Source: CAYUQT01 sp964596165 | Lineage (GTDB): Bacteria > Planctomycetota > Phycisphaerae > UBA1845 > JAFGLZ01 | Assembly (NCBI GenBank): GCA_964596165.1 | Contig: CAZQTW010000031.1 | Coordinates: 1 to 64,000, forward strand | Reading direction: 5' to 3' | DNA length: 64,000 bases | Shown here: positions 44,796-53,905 of the stretch, piece after piece | Position numbering within the stretch: position 1 is the stretch's first letter | Layout of the letters: each line of letters begins with the position of its first letter | Made by a program: the position numbers and the translations under genes | The notes under the pieces: model-generated | The model's input: the letters and a program-made list of their open reading frames with translations, nothing else | Told to the model about the DNA's origin: nothing | Databases searched by the model: none

Positions 44796-44851
44796 TCATG
44801 TCGGTGCGTCGGGCGGCCCGCCCGAGACAAGGGTGCCCACGTTCGTCCGGC

Positions 44852-46552
44852 TCATCCCGTGGCCAGCCAGCGGGCGAGGAGGATCAGGATGCCGGTCAGT
44901 GCGAGCATGATGACGGTGACCCAGACGAAGCCGACTTTGGCGTCGCGGCCCGGTACGGCGATCTCCAGATCGGAGCCGGGGAACAGCTTCGGGTACGACT
45001 CGGCGACTTCCGCGACGGCCGGCTCCGATTCGGGCTCCTCGAACGTCCCGGTTCCGGGGATCTCGACGAGCCCGGCCGCACGCAATCGATCCTCCTGGCC
45101 GATGGGCGTGTTGAGCAAAAGGTAGAAACGATCGAGCCGCCCCTTCGGCTCGGCAGGCGTGAGCCAACTGACGATCACGCCGCCCAGTATCCCCATGGCC
45201 ATGTACGACGCGACCAGCTTGGGAAGGCCGGCGTCACCCGTCCATCGCAGGTAATGTTGCGCAAACAACATGGTTCCCAGCGCCACCAGGAAGCTGGCGG
45301 CCGCTCCGTAGCGATTCGCCCGCCGCCAACAGACGGCCATGAAGAACGAAATGCCCATCAGCGGCACGGTCTTGAACGTGAACCGCATCGCCTCCGGGAC
45401 GTCGGTGTAGAGGTATGAGAGCGGGATCACGATCAATGCAAAGACGACCGAGGTCATCCGGCTGATCAGCACCAGGTGCCGCTCGCCGGCGTGCTGCGGA
45501 AAGAGCCTCTTGTGAATGCTGTTCGTGTAGATGCCGGCGAAGGAGACCATGAAGACGGCCAGGTTGTCCATGATGGAGGCGAAGACGCAGGCGATCATCA
45601 GCCCCGCGAACCCCGAAGGAAGCAGCTCGCGTGCCATCGTTCCAAAGGCGTGATCGGGGTCGATCTTGCCGGCGCCGAACATGGCGATGGCCATCACACC
45701 GGTGAGCGCCCAGGGGATCGTCATCAGCCGCTTGAGGACCATGCCGCCGATGAACCCGACGCGGCTGTCCATTTCGCTCCTGGCCGCTCCGACGTTGGCC
45801 ATGATGTGCGGCTGCACGACCATGCTCAGCAGCGAGTTGATCGACATCATGATGACCCACCAGAGGGTCATGTCCTTCTGGAGCACCAATCGAAAGGCGG
45901 CCTGCGGATCGGGCAGGGCCGCCTGGAATCCGTCGAGCCCGCCGATCCGATGCCAGAAGAACGGGACGAGCAGCACCGACATGACGATGGTCAGCAGACC
46001 CTGGATGAAGTCATTCCAGACGGCCGCGATCAATCCCCCCGCGACGCTGTAGAAGAAGGCCATCACCGCGATGACGGGAATCAGCACCTTCCACGACACG
46101 CTCTTGCCCAATAGCGACTCGACCAGCCGGGCGGTGCCATAGAGTCCGACGGTGCTGAACGCAACCAGAATGAAAAGGGCAAAAGCGGCGTAAAGCAGCG
46201 TGAAGCCGGTCCCGAAGCGACGTTCGAAGAAGTCGGCGGTCGTCATCACGCGGGCGCGGCGGAAGATCGGCGCCAGGAGCCAGTAGATAGGCAGCGTGAA
46301 GACGTTCATCCCCTGGTACCAGTAGCCGGCCAGGCCCACCTTGTACGATTGGGCCGCGACTCCCACGGCCGAGTCGGCGTGCGTGCCAGCCCCGAAGGCG
46401 AAGAAGATCGTCATGAGCTTGCCGAACCGGCGCCCGCCCATGATGAAGTCTTCACGGTTGCGGACGAGCCGCGTGGCCACTATCCCAACGGTGGCGATGA
46501 CCACGAAGTAGGCGAGCAAGACGAGGAGATCCGGCACGGTCAGGCCATACAT
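44852..46552 (-). CDS. Sodium:solute symporter (SSS family)
   Basis: 566 residues with 13-14 hydrophobic helices. FVVIATVGIVATRLVRNREDF at the start, then GGRRFGKLMTIFFAFGAGTHADSAVG and WNDFIQGLLTIVMS are the SSS/SglT blocks; a Na+ ion drives uptake of a sugar, amino acid or other metabolite. A cytoplasmic hydrophilic loop of about 70 residues (TPAEPKGRLDRFYLLLNTPIG to GSDLEIAVPG) precedes the last helix. The start at 46552 is chosen because GGAGGAG lies 7 nt upstream; the frame runs on to 46732 without a signal. No partner gene; the secreted glycosidases around it may supply its substrate. Confidence 0.93.
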   Translation of the reverse strand: MYGLTVPDLLVLLAYFVVIATVGIVATRLVRNREDFIMGGRRFGKLMTIFFAFGAGTHADSAVGVAAQSYKVGLAGYWYQGMNVFTLPIYWLLAPIFRRARVMTTADFFERRFGTGFTLLYAAFALFILVAFSTVGLYGTARLVESLLGKSVSWKVLIPVIAVMAFFYSVAGGLIAAVWNDFIQGLLTIVMSVLLVPFFWHRIGGLDGFQAALPDPQAAFRLVLQKDMTLWWVIMMSINSLLSMVVQPHIMANVGAARSEMDSRVGFIGGMVLKRLMTIPWALTGVMAIAMFGAGKIDPDHAFGTMARELLPSGFAGLMIACVFASIMDNLAVFMVSFAGIYTNSIHKRLFPQHAGERHLVLISRMTSVVFALIVIPLSYLYTDVPEAMRFTFKTVPLMGISFFMAVCWRRANRYGAAASFLVALGTMLFAQHYLRWTGDAGLPKLVASYMAMGILGGVIVSWLTPAEPKGRLDRFYLLLNTPIGQEDRLRAAGLVEIPGTGTFEEPESEPAVAEVAESYPKLFPGSDLEIAVPGRDAKVGFVWVTVIMLALTGILILLARWLATG

Positions 46553-47058
46553 GCGATTGCTCCTCCCAGGTGTGCCGGGCATGATCGCCGATACGCCAGG
46601 GTCCTGGCAACCTCCGAACGGGTCACTGGAGGAACACAGGTGCCCCCCAGCCCAACAGAGCCGGATCGCGCAAGCGACCGGACAGAGAAGGACCAGCATG
46701 TGGGCAACCGGCCGGTGTACCAGCCATCGCATGATGTCGGTTCGGGCATGCTATGTCCGGGTGCTTGCGCACCACGGCTCTGATCGGGCCGTTGCGCGCA
46801 CCAGATCCGTCACGCACGCGTCGAACGGATCGGCGGGCCGGGCCTCTGTCGAACCGGGTCATGAGCGAACGGGATGCCCGCTGGGCGCCCCGGAGTTCGC
46901 GGTCGGGCTCGAGGGCATCGTGGGACGAACGCTCAGCCCCAAGCGGGCAGGCCGCAAGGCGAAAGGCACATCGAAATAGGTATGGTGTCCCCTGATTTAA
47001 CAGCTGACGAATCATCAGGAGATGGAAGGAGCGGGACAATCCTCGTGTGGACCACAGA
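46553..47058. other. Gene-free stretch with dispersed repeat, copy B
   Basis: No gene is supported. The 44-nt unit at 46742-46785 matches copy A at 40961-41004; its hairpin is GGTGC (46760-46764), loop TTGC, GCACC (46769-46773). No promoter pair was found for the symporter in the few hundred nt before its start. Confidence 0.6.
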
Positions 47059-49059
47059 TCATCGCACCAAGAGAAAGGATGCGGCCGGAACCGCAATCGT
47101 GTGATCTCCGATTGAACCCTCGGTCTGTTGCGTAATGACGAGGCCGAATGGTGCGCTGTAATGTTCCTTACCGCAGAACGAGTTGATCCCGGCGAAATCG
47201 TCACCCTTTGGACCACCCCGGCGGTACTTCACCTCGACCGGAATGCGCTGCGTTCCGATTGTCAAAACAAAGTCGATTTCGGGCTCCCGTTCGCGCGATG
47301 GGAACCATGCAATATCCAAACCCGGAATGCCGCGAAGATAGTACCCCAGCACGCTCTCAATCAAGTGCCCAGCGGCGCCGCAAACCGCCTCTGAGGCGTT
47401 CGCAAGTGATGCCGGAGCCAACGGAATCGTTTCCTGAAGCACACCGTTGCGAACGAAATGGTCACACAGGCACAACTTGGCTGAGCTTTTCTGCCTCTTC
47501 TGAAGCATCTCCAGCGGAGGAATCGCGTGGACGAGCATCGAGTCCGTGAGAAACTGGATGGCCTCGTTGACTTTGGCATCCGTCACAGCCGTCTGGAGTA
47601 CGGCACCGATTTCCTGCGCCAAGGCTCTGGGACGCACATGCTGACCTGCATACCGACAGATCCGGCGAAAAGTCTCACGCAAGAATTGCGGATCGATGGC
47701 CGGCGTGTGCGGCCGATGGGCTGCATCGAACTCGATCGTCTTTGTGACTACCTCCCCGACAATCTGCTGGCGGATAAGGTTGATATCCGACACTGCAGCC
47801 GTATGGCAGATCGGGTACCCTCCCAACGCGGAGAAGTAGCCAAACGTCTTGTCACGAATTCGGGTATGTCTTCGGCCGAACGCTACCAGATCAAGCCAAA
47901 ACTCCTTATTCTTCCAGTCTTCGAGGCTTGATTCGGGCGCAAATGTAGGCAACTCTCGAAGACCGCGTATACCCGCTATTTCGCCCAGGCGAAGGGGGCC
48001 AAGCTCAATCGGCGTCATGCGACCGGCAAGGCTGTCGCGCCCCCGGGCTATCCGAAGGGCTGAGCTTCCTGTGACGAAAGTCCTTGCGCTAACATGATCC
48101 ACTAGCGCCTTGAGTTGGTCTGACCAACTCGTCAGGTTCTGAAGCTCGTCGAACAGCAAATAGACCACATCACCGCGACGCGCAAGCGCATTAACAGTCT
48201 CGTGGAGAACGTTGTCCTCGTACCAGCGAACGATGGCGTCCACTGGATTCTTTAGCACGCCCAGCCCGGGTACTTCATCGAACTGAACACGGAGGATTCT
48301 CTGCGGCCCTACACGCTCGATCAGCAGCAAGTGTTCGATGACCTGTTCTTGAATGGTACTCTTGCCCACACGCCGTGGGCCACGGATGACTACGACTGGC
48401 GCAATGTCGGCCTTGAGCCGGGACAGCACTTCCTTAAAAGCCCATCGCTTGAATCGCTTCACTTCCCTCGTCGGTTGCGCCTTCCACCACGGATTCGTTC
48501 GCTCCAAGAACTGGACCAGCTCCGCGGGCAGGCCACCGAGCGGGGCGGTTTCAAACAGGGGTTTGGGCTTGCGTGAGAGCTTGGCCACACGGGATACAAC
48601 TCGCCAAAACTCGTGCTTGGTCAGTCTGCGGCCAGTCAGCTTGCCAAACCTTCTGTGCAATTCGTCGAACTGAGCGGTGTACGGCAAGTGGTCGCGGTCC
48701 CCGATGCCGTCAGGAAACAGCCGCAGAATCTCCAGTTGCTGTTCCTCGGTCAGTCGCGGCGTGCCAGGAGCCCTCTTCTTGCCCGTCTTCTTCGCCAAGC
48801 CGCCGCCTTTCCCGATGCTCGATAGCATCCGCCAGAATTCGGAGTCCGTAACTTGGCGCCCCCCCCTCTTCTCGAAGCGCGTCTTCATGCGGGCGAACTC
48901 ATCCGAATAGGGCAACGCGTCTCTGGGCAGCGAGCACTCATCCAGCAGCTTTATGATCGTTGCCCTGACATCTTCGGCGTACTTGATGTTTCTAGACCTA
49001 GTGACAGCGAAAGCACACCTCCTTTGCCACAACCTGCCGGAATCCAAGCCGTGCCTCAC
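47059..49059 (-). CDS. AAA ATPase with C-terminal DUF4143-like domain and duplicated N-terminal module
   Basis: 666 residues from a GTG start. Two copies of a roughly 52-residue module come first (about residues 33-84 and 106-160), both with LPY-x(2-3)-F-x(5)-RF-x(4)-GR-x-(V/L)T-x(2)-EFWR. The ATPase domain follows with Walker A GPRRVGKST (residues 227-235) and Walker B YLLFDELQN. The C-terminal region matches DUF4143-type proteins and ends with a restriction-nuclease-like EIDFVLTIG and VEVKYR. ATPases of this architecture are widespread and uncharacterised; defence or DNA maintenance are open possibilities. The true start is uncertain: a strong AAAGGAGGTG site lies inside the frame without a nearby start codon. 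Confidence 0.85.
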   Translation of the reverse strand: MRHGLDSGRLWQRRCAFAVTRSRNIKYAEDVRATIIKLLDECSLPRDALPYSDEFARMKTRFEKRGGRQVTDSEFWRMLSSIGKGGGLAKKTGKKRAPGTPRLTEEQQLEILRLFPDGIGDRDHLPYTAQFDELHRRFGKLTGRRLTKHEFWRVVSRVAKLSRKPKPLFETAPLGGLPAELVQFLERTNPWWKAQPTREVKRFKRWAFKEVLSRLKADIAPVVVIRGPRRVGKSTIQEQVIEHLLLIERVGPQRILRVQFDEVPGLGVLKNPVDAIVRWYEDNVLHETVNALARRGDVVYLLFDELQNLTSWSDQLKALVDHVSARTFVTGSSALRIARGRDSLAGRMTPIELGPLRLGEIAGIRGLRELPTFAPESSLEDWKNKEFWLDLVAFGRRHTRIRDKTFGYFSALGGYPICHTAAVSDINLIRQQIVGEVVTKTIEFDAAHRPHTPAIDPQFLRETFRRICRYAGQHVRPRALAQEIGAVLQTAVTDAKVNEAIQFLTDSMLVHAIPPLEMLQKRQKSSAKLCLCDHFVRNGVLQETIPLAPASLANASEAVCGAAGHLIESVLGYYLRGIPGLDIAWFPSREREPEIDFVLTIGTQRIPVEVKYRRGGPKGDDFAGINSFCGKEHYSAPFGLVITQQTEGSIGDHTIAVPAASFLLVR

Positions 49060-49081
49060 GATTGCCTGGCAGTTGCCAAAA

Positions 49082-49111
49082 AGTATACCTAGTCCGTGTG
49101 CGAGATGTCAC
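49082..49111 (-). promoter_or_regulatory. Promoter of the AAA ATPase gene
   Basis: On the minus strand, -35 GTGACA (49111-49106) and -10 TATACT (49087-49082) are 18 nt apart. Transcription would start near 49075, about 16 nt before the GTG at 49059. Confidence 0.6.
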
Positions 49112-49249
49112 GAACCAAGACATCCAGGTTGCATCATCAAGCGGTTGCTCAACCTGCTTCCGGAGTGCCGTTTCCCATGCGGTGGACGACAATCGCAATG
49201 GCCCCACAGGGCTGGTGATTGTCCGTTGCGAATCAACTACTCCACGCCT

Positions 49250-50356
49250 TCAGCCGAAGAGACGCCAGGGTTGGGGTTGATAGTCGGGCTGCGTGATACG
49301 GCGGAGCCATAAGCCATATTCGGCGTTGAAGCCCTCCAGGTCGTCGGTGATGTAGGCGCGGAAGAGGGCCTCGCCCCGGCTGATCGCCCGGCCGCCCGCC
49401 CGTGGGTTGGTGACGATCTGCGCCTCGATGGCCTGACGCATCGCGTCGGTACCCAGCTCCAGGCGGAGCCGCGCGAATCGCTCGACGTACTTGCCGCCGG
49501 CCCCGTGAATCATGAACGCCACCAGCGACCACGCCTGAGCATAGTAGGTCTCCACACGCTGAACCGGCTCGCGGACAATCTTGCCGGCGTCCGTCGCAAG
49601 GATGTCCTCGAGCTTGAAGAGCGATCCGTTCGTCAAGGCCCGCCGGACGGAATTCATGCGAAAGCGATTGACGCCGGGCGTGAACACGGGCGTGTCTTCC
49701 TGCCACTCGTGCCCCTCGCAGTAACAGGCCAACCCCTCGTTGAGCCATGCGGGAATACCCGCGTTCGGAAAGCGGCGGAAGACGTACATGTGCAGGCCTT
49801 CGTGCGCGATCACGGCGAAGGTGGTATAGCGCCGAATGTAGTACACGACCGTGCCGCCCGGCTCGGCATAGCCTCCGGACCGGATCCGCAAATAAACGTT
49901 TGCCGCCCTCGGTGAGAACTGCTTGGTGAATTGTTCCCACTCATTTCGCGTGCGAAAGACATACAAATTGCTCGGTTCATCGTTGGAATCGCCCGTCGGC
50001 AAGAGTTTGGTATATAGTTGGTGCGCGGTCTCCATGAACTTCGGCAGGACCTTGATCATCGTCTCGTCATTGATCGTCGCATGGATACGATAGTGGGGTG
50101 TGATCAGCAGCGTGCCCGGGGTGTGTCCGAACGACCACGATTGGGTGTCAACGGAAAAGTCCGGTGTCGTGGGCGTCAGCGGATGCTGACAGCCCGCCAG
50201 CAAGGTAAACCCGGCCAAGAGCGACAGCCCTCGCGATGGAAGAAAAAACCGCCGAGCCCCTTTCTGGATTCTGCTTCCCGAATTCCCAATCCCCGTTGGC
50301 AGGTCTTCCGCGGCCTTTGGGTGGATCTCTGCGATGGGTACGGTTCTCATGCTCAT
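49250..50356 (-). CDS. Gluzincin-like metallopeptidase lipoprotein (DUF1570-like)
   Basis: 368 residues. The lipobox LLAGC follows a signal with an unusually long basic n-region of about 40 residues. The zinc site is AHEGLHMY (HExxH) with WLNEGLACY downstream, the gluzincin arrangement in which the second Glu is the third ligand. The rest is helical (residues about 270-350). DUF1570-like proteins of this type are secreted in planctomycetes, and their substrates are unknown. ATG codons at 50356 and 50350 both fit; the frame runs further to 50581. It is divergent from the CoA-transferase operon. Confidence 0.8.
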   Translation of the reverse strand: MSMRTVPIAEIHPKAAEDLPTGIGNSGSRIQKGARRFFLPSRGLSLLAGFTLLAGCQHPLTPTTPDFSVDTQSWSFGHTPGTLLITPHYRIHATINDETMIKVLPKFMETAHQLYTKLLPTGDSNDEPSNLYVFRTRNEWEQFTKQFSPRAANVYLRIRSGGYAEPGGTVVYYIRRYTTFAVIAHEGLHMYVFRRFPNAGIPAWLNEGLACYCEGHEWQEDTPVFTPGVNRFRMNSVRRALTNGSLFKLEDILATDAGKIVREPVQRVETYYAQAWSLVAFMIHGAGGKYVERFARLRLELGTDAMRQAIEAQIVTNPRAGGRAISRGEALFRAYITDDLEGFNAEYGLWLRRITQPDYQPQPWRLFG

Positions 50357-50481
50357 TTGCCTGCAAAACACCGAGCCGGCTCGACCACCCGGATCGTAGA
50401 GCAATACGATCCGTGGGTCAATTCGCGGCCGAGTCTTGCGAAGCCCACGGCGGCCCTTGATAATGCCAGGAGGACCATCCC

Positions 50482-51705
50482 ATGGGCGTAGCCACGAGCC
50501 GTTCTGAGAGGGCGACATATTTGAGCATGCCATTGGAGGGGATTCGAATACTGGACTTGTCCCGGCTGCTACCGGGGCCATTCGCCACGATGATCCTTGC
50601 CGATCTGGGCGCCGACGTGATCCGTGTGGAAAGCACCGACGGGGGCGACCGCATGCGGTACGTACCGCCGCGTGTCGCGGGGCTCAGTGCCCACTTTATG
50701 GCCATCAACCGAAACAAGCGGTCGGTGGCGGTGAACCTCAAGGACCCGAGAGGGCGGCAGATCCTGTTCAAACTCGTGCGGACGGCCGACGTCATGGTCG
50801 AGGGCTTCAAGCCCGGGACAGTGGATCGTTTGGGCGTGAGCTACGACACGATCCGAGGCATTAAGCCTGACATCATCTATTGTTCAATATCGGGTTATGG
50901 TCAGACGGGTCCGTATCGCGACCGCGCCGGGCACGACATCAACTACATGGGTCTCGGCGCCGCATTGGACCTGATGACCGACCCCGGCGTCAAACCGCGC
51001 ATCCCCGGCCTGTTCCTGGGCGATCTTACGGCGGCGCTCTATGCCGTGATCGGCATCACGTCCGCCGTCGTTCAGCGACAGCGGACCGGACAAGGGCAAT
51101 ACATCGACGTCGGCATGCTGGACGGATTGATGGGTCTGCAAACGTATTTGTCCGCCCGGCACCTGATCGCCGGTCTGCCCGCCGAGCACGGCACGACGGG
51201 TATGACCGATGCCGGTCCGGCCTATCAGGTCTTTGAATGCCGGGACGGGAAATACGTCACCTTCGCGCCGTTGGAACCGCGGTTCTGGGAGAATTTCTGC
51301 AAGGCAATCGAGCGCCCGGACCTGCTCGAACGCCACTGGGATCCCTCGATCGTGCCGGACATCGAGGCGATGTTCGCCCAACGCACCCAGGCCGAATGGG
51401 TCGCGCTCTCCGAACGGCATGACTTCTGCTGCGAGCCTGTGTTATCATTGGGGCAGGCCCTGGAGCATCCTCAGGTAACAGCCCGCGGGATGATCGTGGA
51501 GACGGACGATCCGACGGTGGGACGCATTCGTCAGGTTGCCTCCGCGATCCGCTTCGGCGAGGTCCGCGGCGAGGTGCGGCGGGCGGCCCCTTTGGCGGGG
51601 GAACACACCGTTGACATCCTCAGAGAAGCCGGCGTCTCGGGTGAGGAGATCGACCGCCTGGTGGCCGGGGGAGTCTTGGCTGTAACGGAGCGACTATCGA
51701 AGTGA
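50482..51705 (+). CDS. CaiB/BaiF-family CoA transferase or alpha-methylacyl-CoA racemase
   Basis: 407 residues. LEGIRILDLSRLLPGPFAT, LGADVIRVE, NRNKRSVAVNLKDPRG and GYGQTGPYRDRAGHDINYMG are class III family blocks; GHDINY is also the catalytic stretch of alpha-methylacyl-CoA racemases, so the sequence does not decide between transferase and racemase. It would act on an acyl-CoA in the cytoplasm. AGGAGG (50468-50473) lies 8 nt before the ATG at 50482; an ATG at 50527 is nearer the usual family start. The stop overlaps the start of the ferredoxin oxidoreductase alpha gene in GTGA, so the two are translationally coupled. Confidence 0.9.
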   Translation: MGVATSRSERATYLSMPLEGIRILDLSRLLPGPFATMILADLGADVIRVESTDGGDRMRYVPPRVAGLSAHFMAINRNKRSVAVNLKDPRGRQILFKLVRTADVMVEGFKPGTVDRLGVSYDTIRGIKPDIIYCSISGYGQTGPYRDRAGHDINYMGLGAALDLMTDPGVKPRIPGLFLGDLTAALYAVIGITSAVVQRQRTGQGQYIDVGMLDGLMGLQTYLSARHLIAGLPAEHGTTGMTDAGPAYQVFECRDGKYVTFAPLEPRFWENFCKAIERPDLLERHWDPSIVPDIEAMFAQRTQAEWVALSERHDFCCEPVLSLGQALEHPQVTARGMIVETDDPTVGRIRQVASAIRFGEVRGEVRRAAPLAGEHTVDILREAGVSGEEIDRLVAGGVLAVTERLSK

Positions 51706-52970
51706 CTCAGGTTCGCACACCCCGATCCGCGTCGTCCGACGCCGCCGGCGGTTTCGACGGACGAGCGTGTCTGCCCGCCGCCGCGATGGCGATCAGCGGT
51801 AATGAGGCCGCCGCGTGGGCGGCGCGCTACGCCCGCGTCCAGGTCATCAGCGCCTACCCCATCACGCCGCAAACCACCGTCGTCGAGAAGCTGGGCGAAT
51901 GGTCGGACAACAAGGAAATGCCCGTCGAATACATCCGGGTGGAGAGCGAACACTCGGTCATGTCGGCCCTCGTCGGCGCCAGTCTGGCCGGCGCGCGAAC
52001 GTTTACCGCCACCAGCGGGCAGGGCCTGCTCTACATGAACGAGCCCGTCCACTGGGCGGCCGGCGCACGCCTCCCCATCGTCAACGTCTGTGTCGGACGC
52101 GGCATCGCGCCTCCCTGGAACATCTGGGCCGACCATCACGACAGCCTCTCCATCCGCGACAGCGGCTGGATGATCTGCTACGCGGCGAATCACCAGGAAA
52201 TCTTCGACAGCGTCCTGATGGCGTTCCGGATCTGCGAGGACGAGCGCGTCTTCCTGCCGATGCTGGTGTGCCACGAAGGATTCACCCAGTCGCACACCGT
52301 CGGCCCGGTTGAAATGCCCGATCAGAGCCGAGTCGACGCATACCTGCCCGTGGTGCCGCCCGAGGGCTGGCCGCACACGTTCATGGATCCCTCGCGGCCG
52401 ACGTCGCACGGGCTGCTGAACATGCCCGACAGCGGATTCTTTTACGAGATCCGACGTAATATCGAACGGGCACACGAACGCGCTCGCGGCGTCATCCGAG
52501 AGGCCGTCGCCGAATTCGAGAAGGCGTTCGGTCGCCGGTACGGAGGACTCATCGAGGAATACCGGATGGAAGGGGCGGAGGTGGCGATAGTGGCCATCGG
52601 CACGCTCGCCGATCAGGCGAAGCAGTGCGTCGACATCTGCCGCGACCGTGGGCTGCCGATCGGCGCGGTCAAGATGCGGTTTGTCCGCCCGTTTCCCATC
52701 GCCGAGATGCGAGAGCTGGCGCAACGCGTCAAGGTCATCGCCGTGATGGAGCGGTCGATCGACTTCGGCATGCGCGGCGGCATTGTGGCGGGTGATGTTC
52801 GTTCGGCTATTCAGGGATGCGGCTCCGCACAGGTGCTTCCCGTGATCGCCGGACTGGGCGGGCGCGACGTCTCACCCGAGGAACAGATCGCCGCCGCCGA
52901 GACGGCACTCGAGATCTCGCAAAGCGGCCGACGGACGGACGACGTCTTGTGGCTGGGCCTGAAGGAATAG
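51702..52970 (+). CDS. 2-oxoacid:ferredoxin oxidoreductase, alpha subunit (PorA-like)
   Basis: 422 residues. SGNEAAAWAARYARVQVISAYPITPQT, RTFTATSGQGL, GRGIAPPWNIWADH and RDSGWMICYAAN follow the alpha-chain pattern of pyruvate and related oxidoreductases, which carry the substrate- and CoA-binding YPITPQT. The subunit pairs with the TPP-binding beta chain to convert a 2-oxoacid and CoA to acyl-CoA, CO2 and reduced ferredoxin. Residues 1-25 are a Ser/Ala-rich extension. GTG start overlapping the CoA-transferase stop codon. It is followed immediately (2 nt) by beta, then gamma and ferredoxin. Confidence 0.93.
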   Translation: MTQVRTPRSASSDAAGGFDGRACLPAAAMAISGNEAAAWAARYARVQVISAYPITPQTTVVEKLGEWSDNKEMPVEYIRVESEHSVMSALVGASLAGARTFTATSGQGLLYMNEPVHWAAGARLPIVNVCVGRGIAPPWNIWADHHDSLSIRDSGWMICYAANHQEIFDSVLMAFRICEDERVFLPMLVCHEGFTQSHTVGPVEMPDQSRVDAYLPVVPPEGWPHTFMDPSRPTSHGLLNMPDSGFFYEIRRNIERAHERARGVIREAVAEFEKAFGRRYGGLIEEYRMEGAEVAIVAIGTLADQAKQCVDICRDRGLPIGAVKMRFVRPFPIAEMRELAQRVKVIAVMERSIDFGMRGGIVAGDVRSAIQGCGSAQVLPVIAGLGGRDVSPEEQIAAAETALEISQSGRRTDDVLWLGLKE

Positions 52971-52972
52971 CG

Positions 52973-53905
52973 ATGCCCGAACAGGTCGAAACGGAACTGA
53001 CGCCCCGGGCTCTGGCGACCACGGCGTACAAAGAGCTCTGGTTGAAGGGCAACAGTACGTGCCCGGGCTGCGGACTGTCGCTGGCGCTGCGGTGGACGCT
53101 CAAAGCGCTCGGGCCGAACACGTGCGTGGTCGCGCCGGCGTCGTGCACGAACGTCGTGATCGGGCTCTATCCCAGGGCGGCATCGGCGGTGCCGTTCACC
53201 AACATGGTCTTCGCCGGTGGCGCCGCCGCCGCCTCCGGCGTCAAGGCCGCTCTCCGGGCCCGTGGTCAAACCGAGACCCAGGTTCTCGTCTGGGCGGGTG
53301 ACGGCGGAACGTTCGACATCGGCATCCAATCCTTGAGCGGGGCGGCCGCGCGCGGCGACGCCCTCATCGACGTCTGCTACGCCAACGACGCCTCCATGCA
53401 CACCGGGACGCAACGAAGCGGCGGTACGCCCTTCGGGGCCATCACCACCACCACGCCCGCCGGTAAACAGGAGCACAAGAAGGACCTGATGGCCATCATG
53501 GAGGCCCACCACCTGGATTATCTCGCGACGGCATCGGCAGCCTATCCCGTCGACCTCTACCGCAAGATCAAGAAGGCGATGACCCATCGGGGCTTCAAGT
53601 TCATTCATATGATGATCCCGTGCCCGCCCGGCTGGCGGTTTCAGCCCAGGGACGCGATCAAGGTCGGTCGGCTGGCGGTCCAGAGCGGAATGTGGATCCT
53701 CTACGAGATCGAGCGCGGCGAGTTACGCCTGACGGGACCGAGCAAGGCCTTCGCCAAACCCGACGCCAAAATGAAGCCGCTGACCGAATACTTCAAGAGC
53801 CAGGGGCGATTCCGGCTGGCCGAGGGCCCGATCTACGATGAATTGGAGCGATGGGTCCGAAAGAACTGGCGGACGGTTCGGGCAAAGTTGAGTGAGACCG
53901 CATGA
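52973..53905 (+). CDS. 2-oxoacid:ferredoxin oxidoreductase, beta subunit (PorB-like)
   Basis: 310 residues. STCPGCGLSLALRW near the N-terminus holds the usual CPGCG motif; VWAGDGGTFDIG is the TPP/Mg-binding motif and VCYANDASMHTG the downstream conserved block. AAGGAA lies 7 nt before the ATG. The subunit binds thiamine diphosphate and a [4Fe-4S] cluster. It ends in ATGA overlap with the gamma gene. Confidence 0.95.
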   Translation: MPEQVETELTPRALATTAYKELWLKGNSTCPGCGLSLALRWTLKALGPNTCVVAPASCTNVVIGLYPRAASAVPFTNMVFAGGAAAASGVKAALRARGQTETQVLVWAGDGGTFDIGIQSLSGAAARGDALIDVCYANDASMHTGTQRSGGTPFGAITTTTPAGKQEHKKDLMAIMEAHHLDYLATASAAYPVDLYRKIKKAMTHRGFKFIHMMIPCPPGWRFQPRDAIKVGRLAVQSGMWILYEIERGELRLTGPSKAFAKPDAKMKPLTEYFKSQGRFRLAEGPIYDELERWVRKNWRTVRAKLSETA

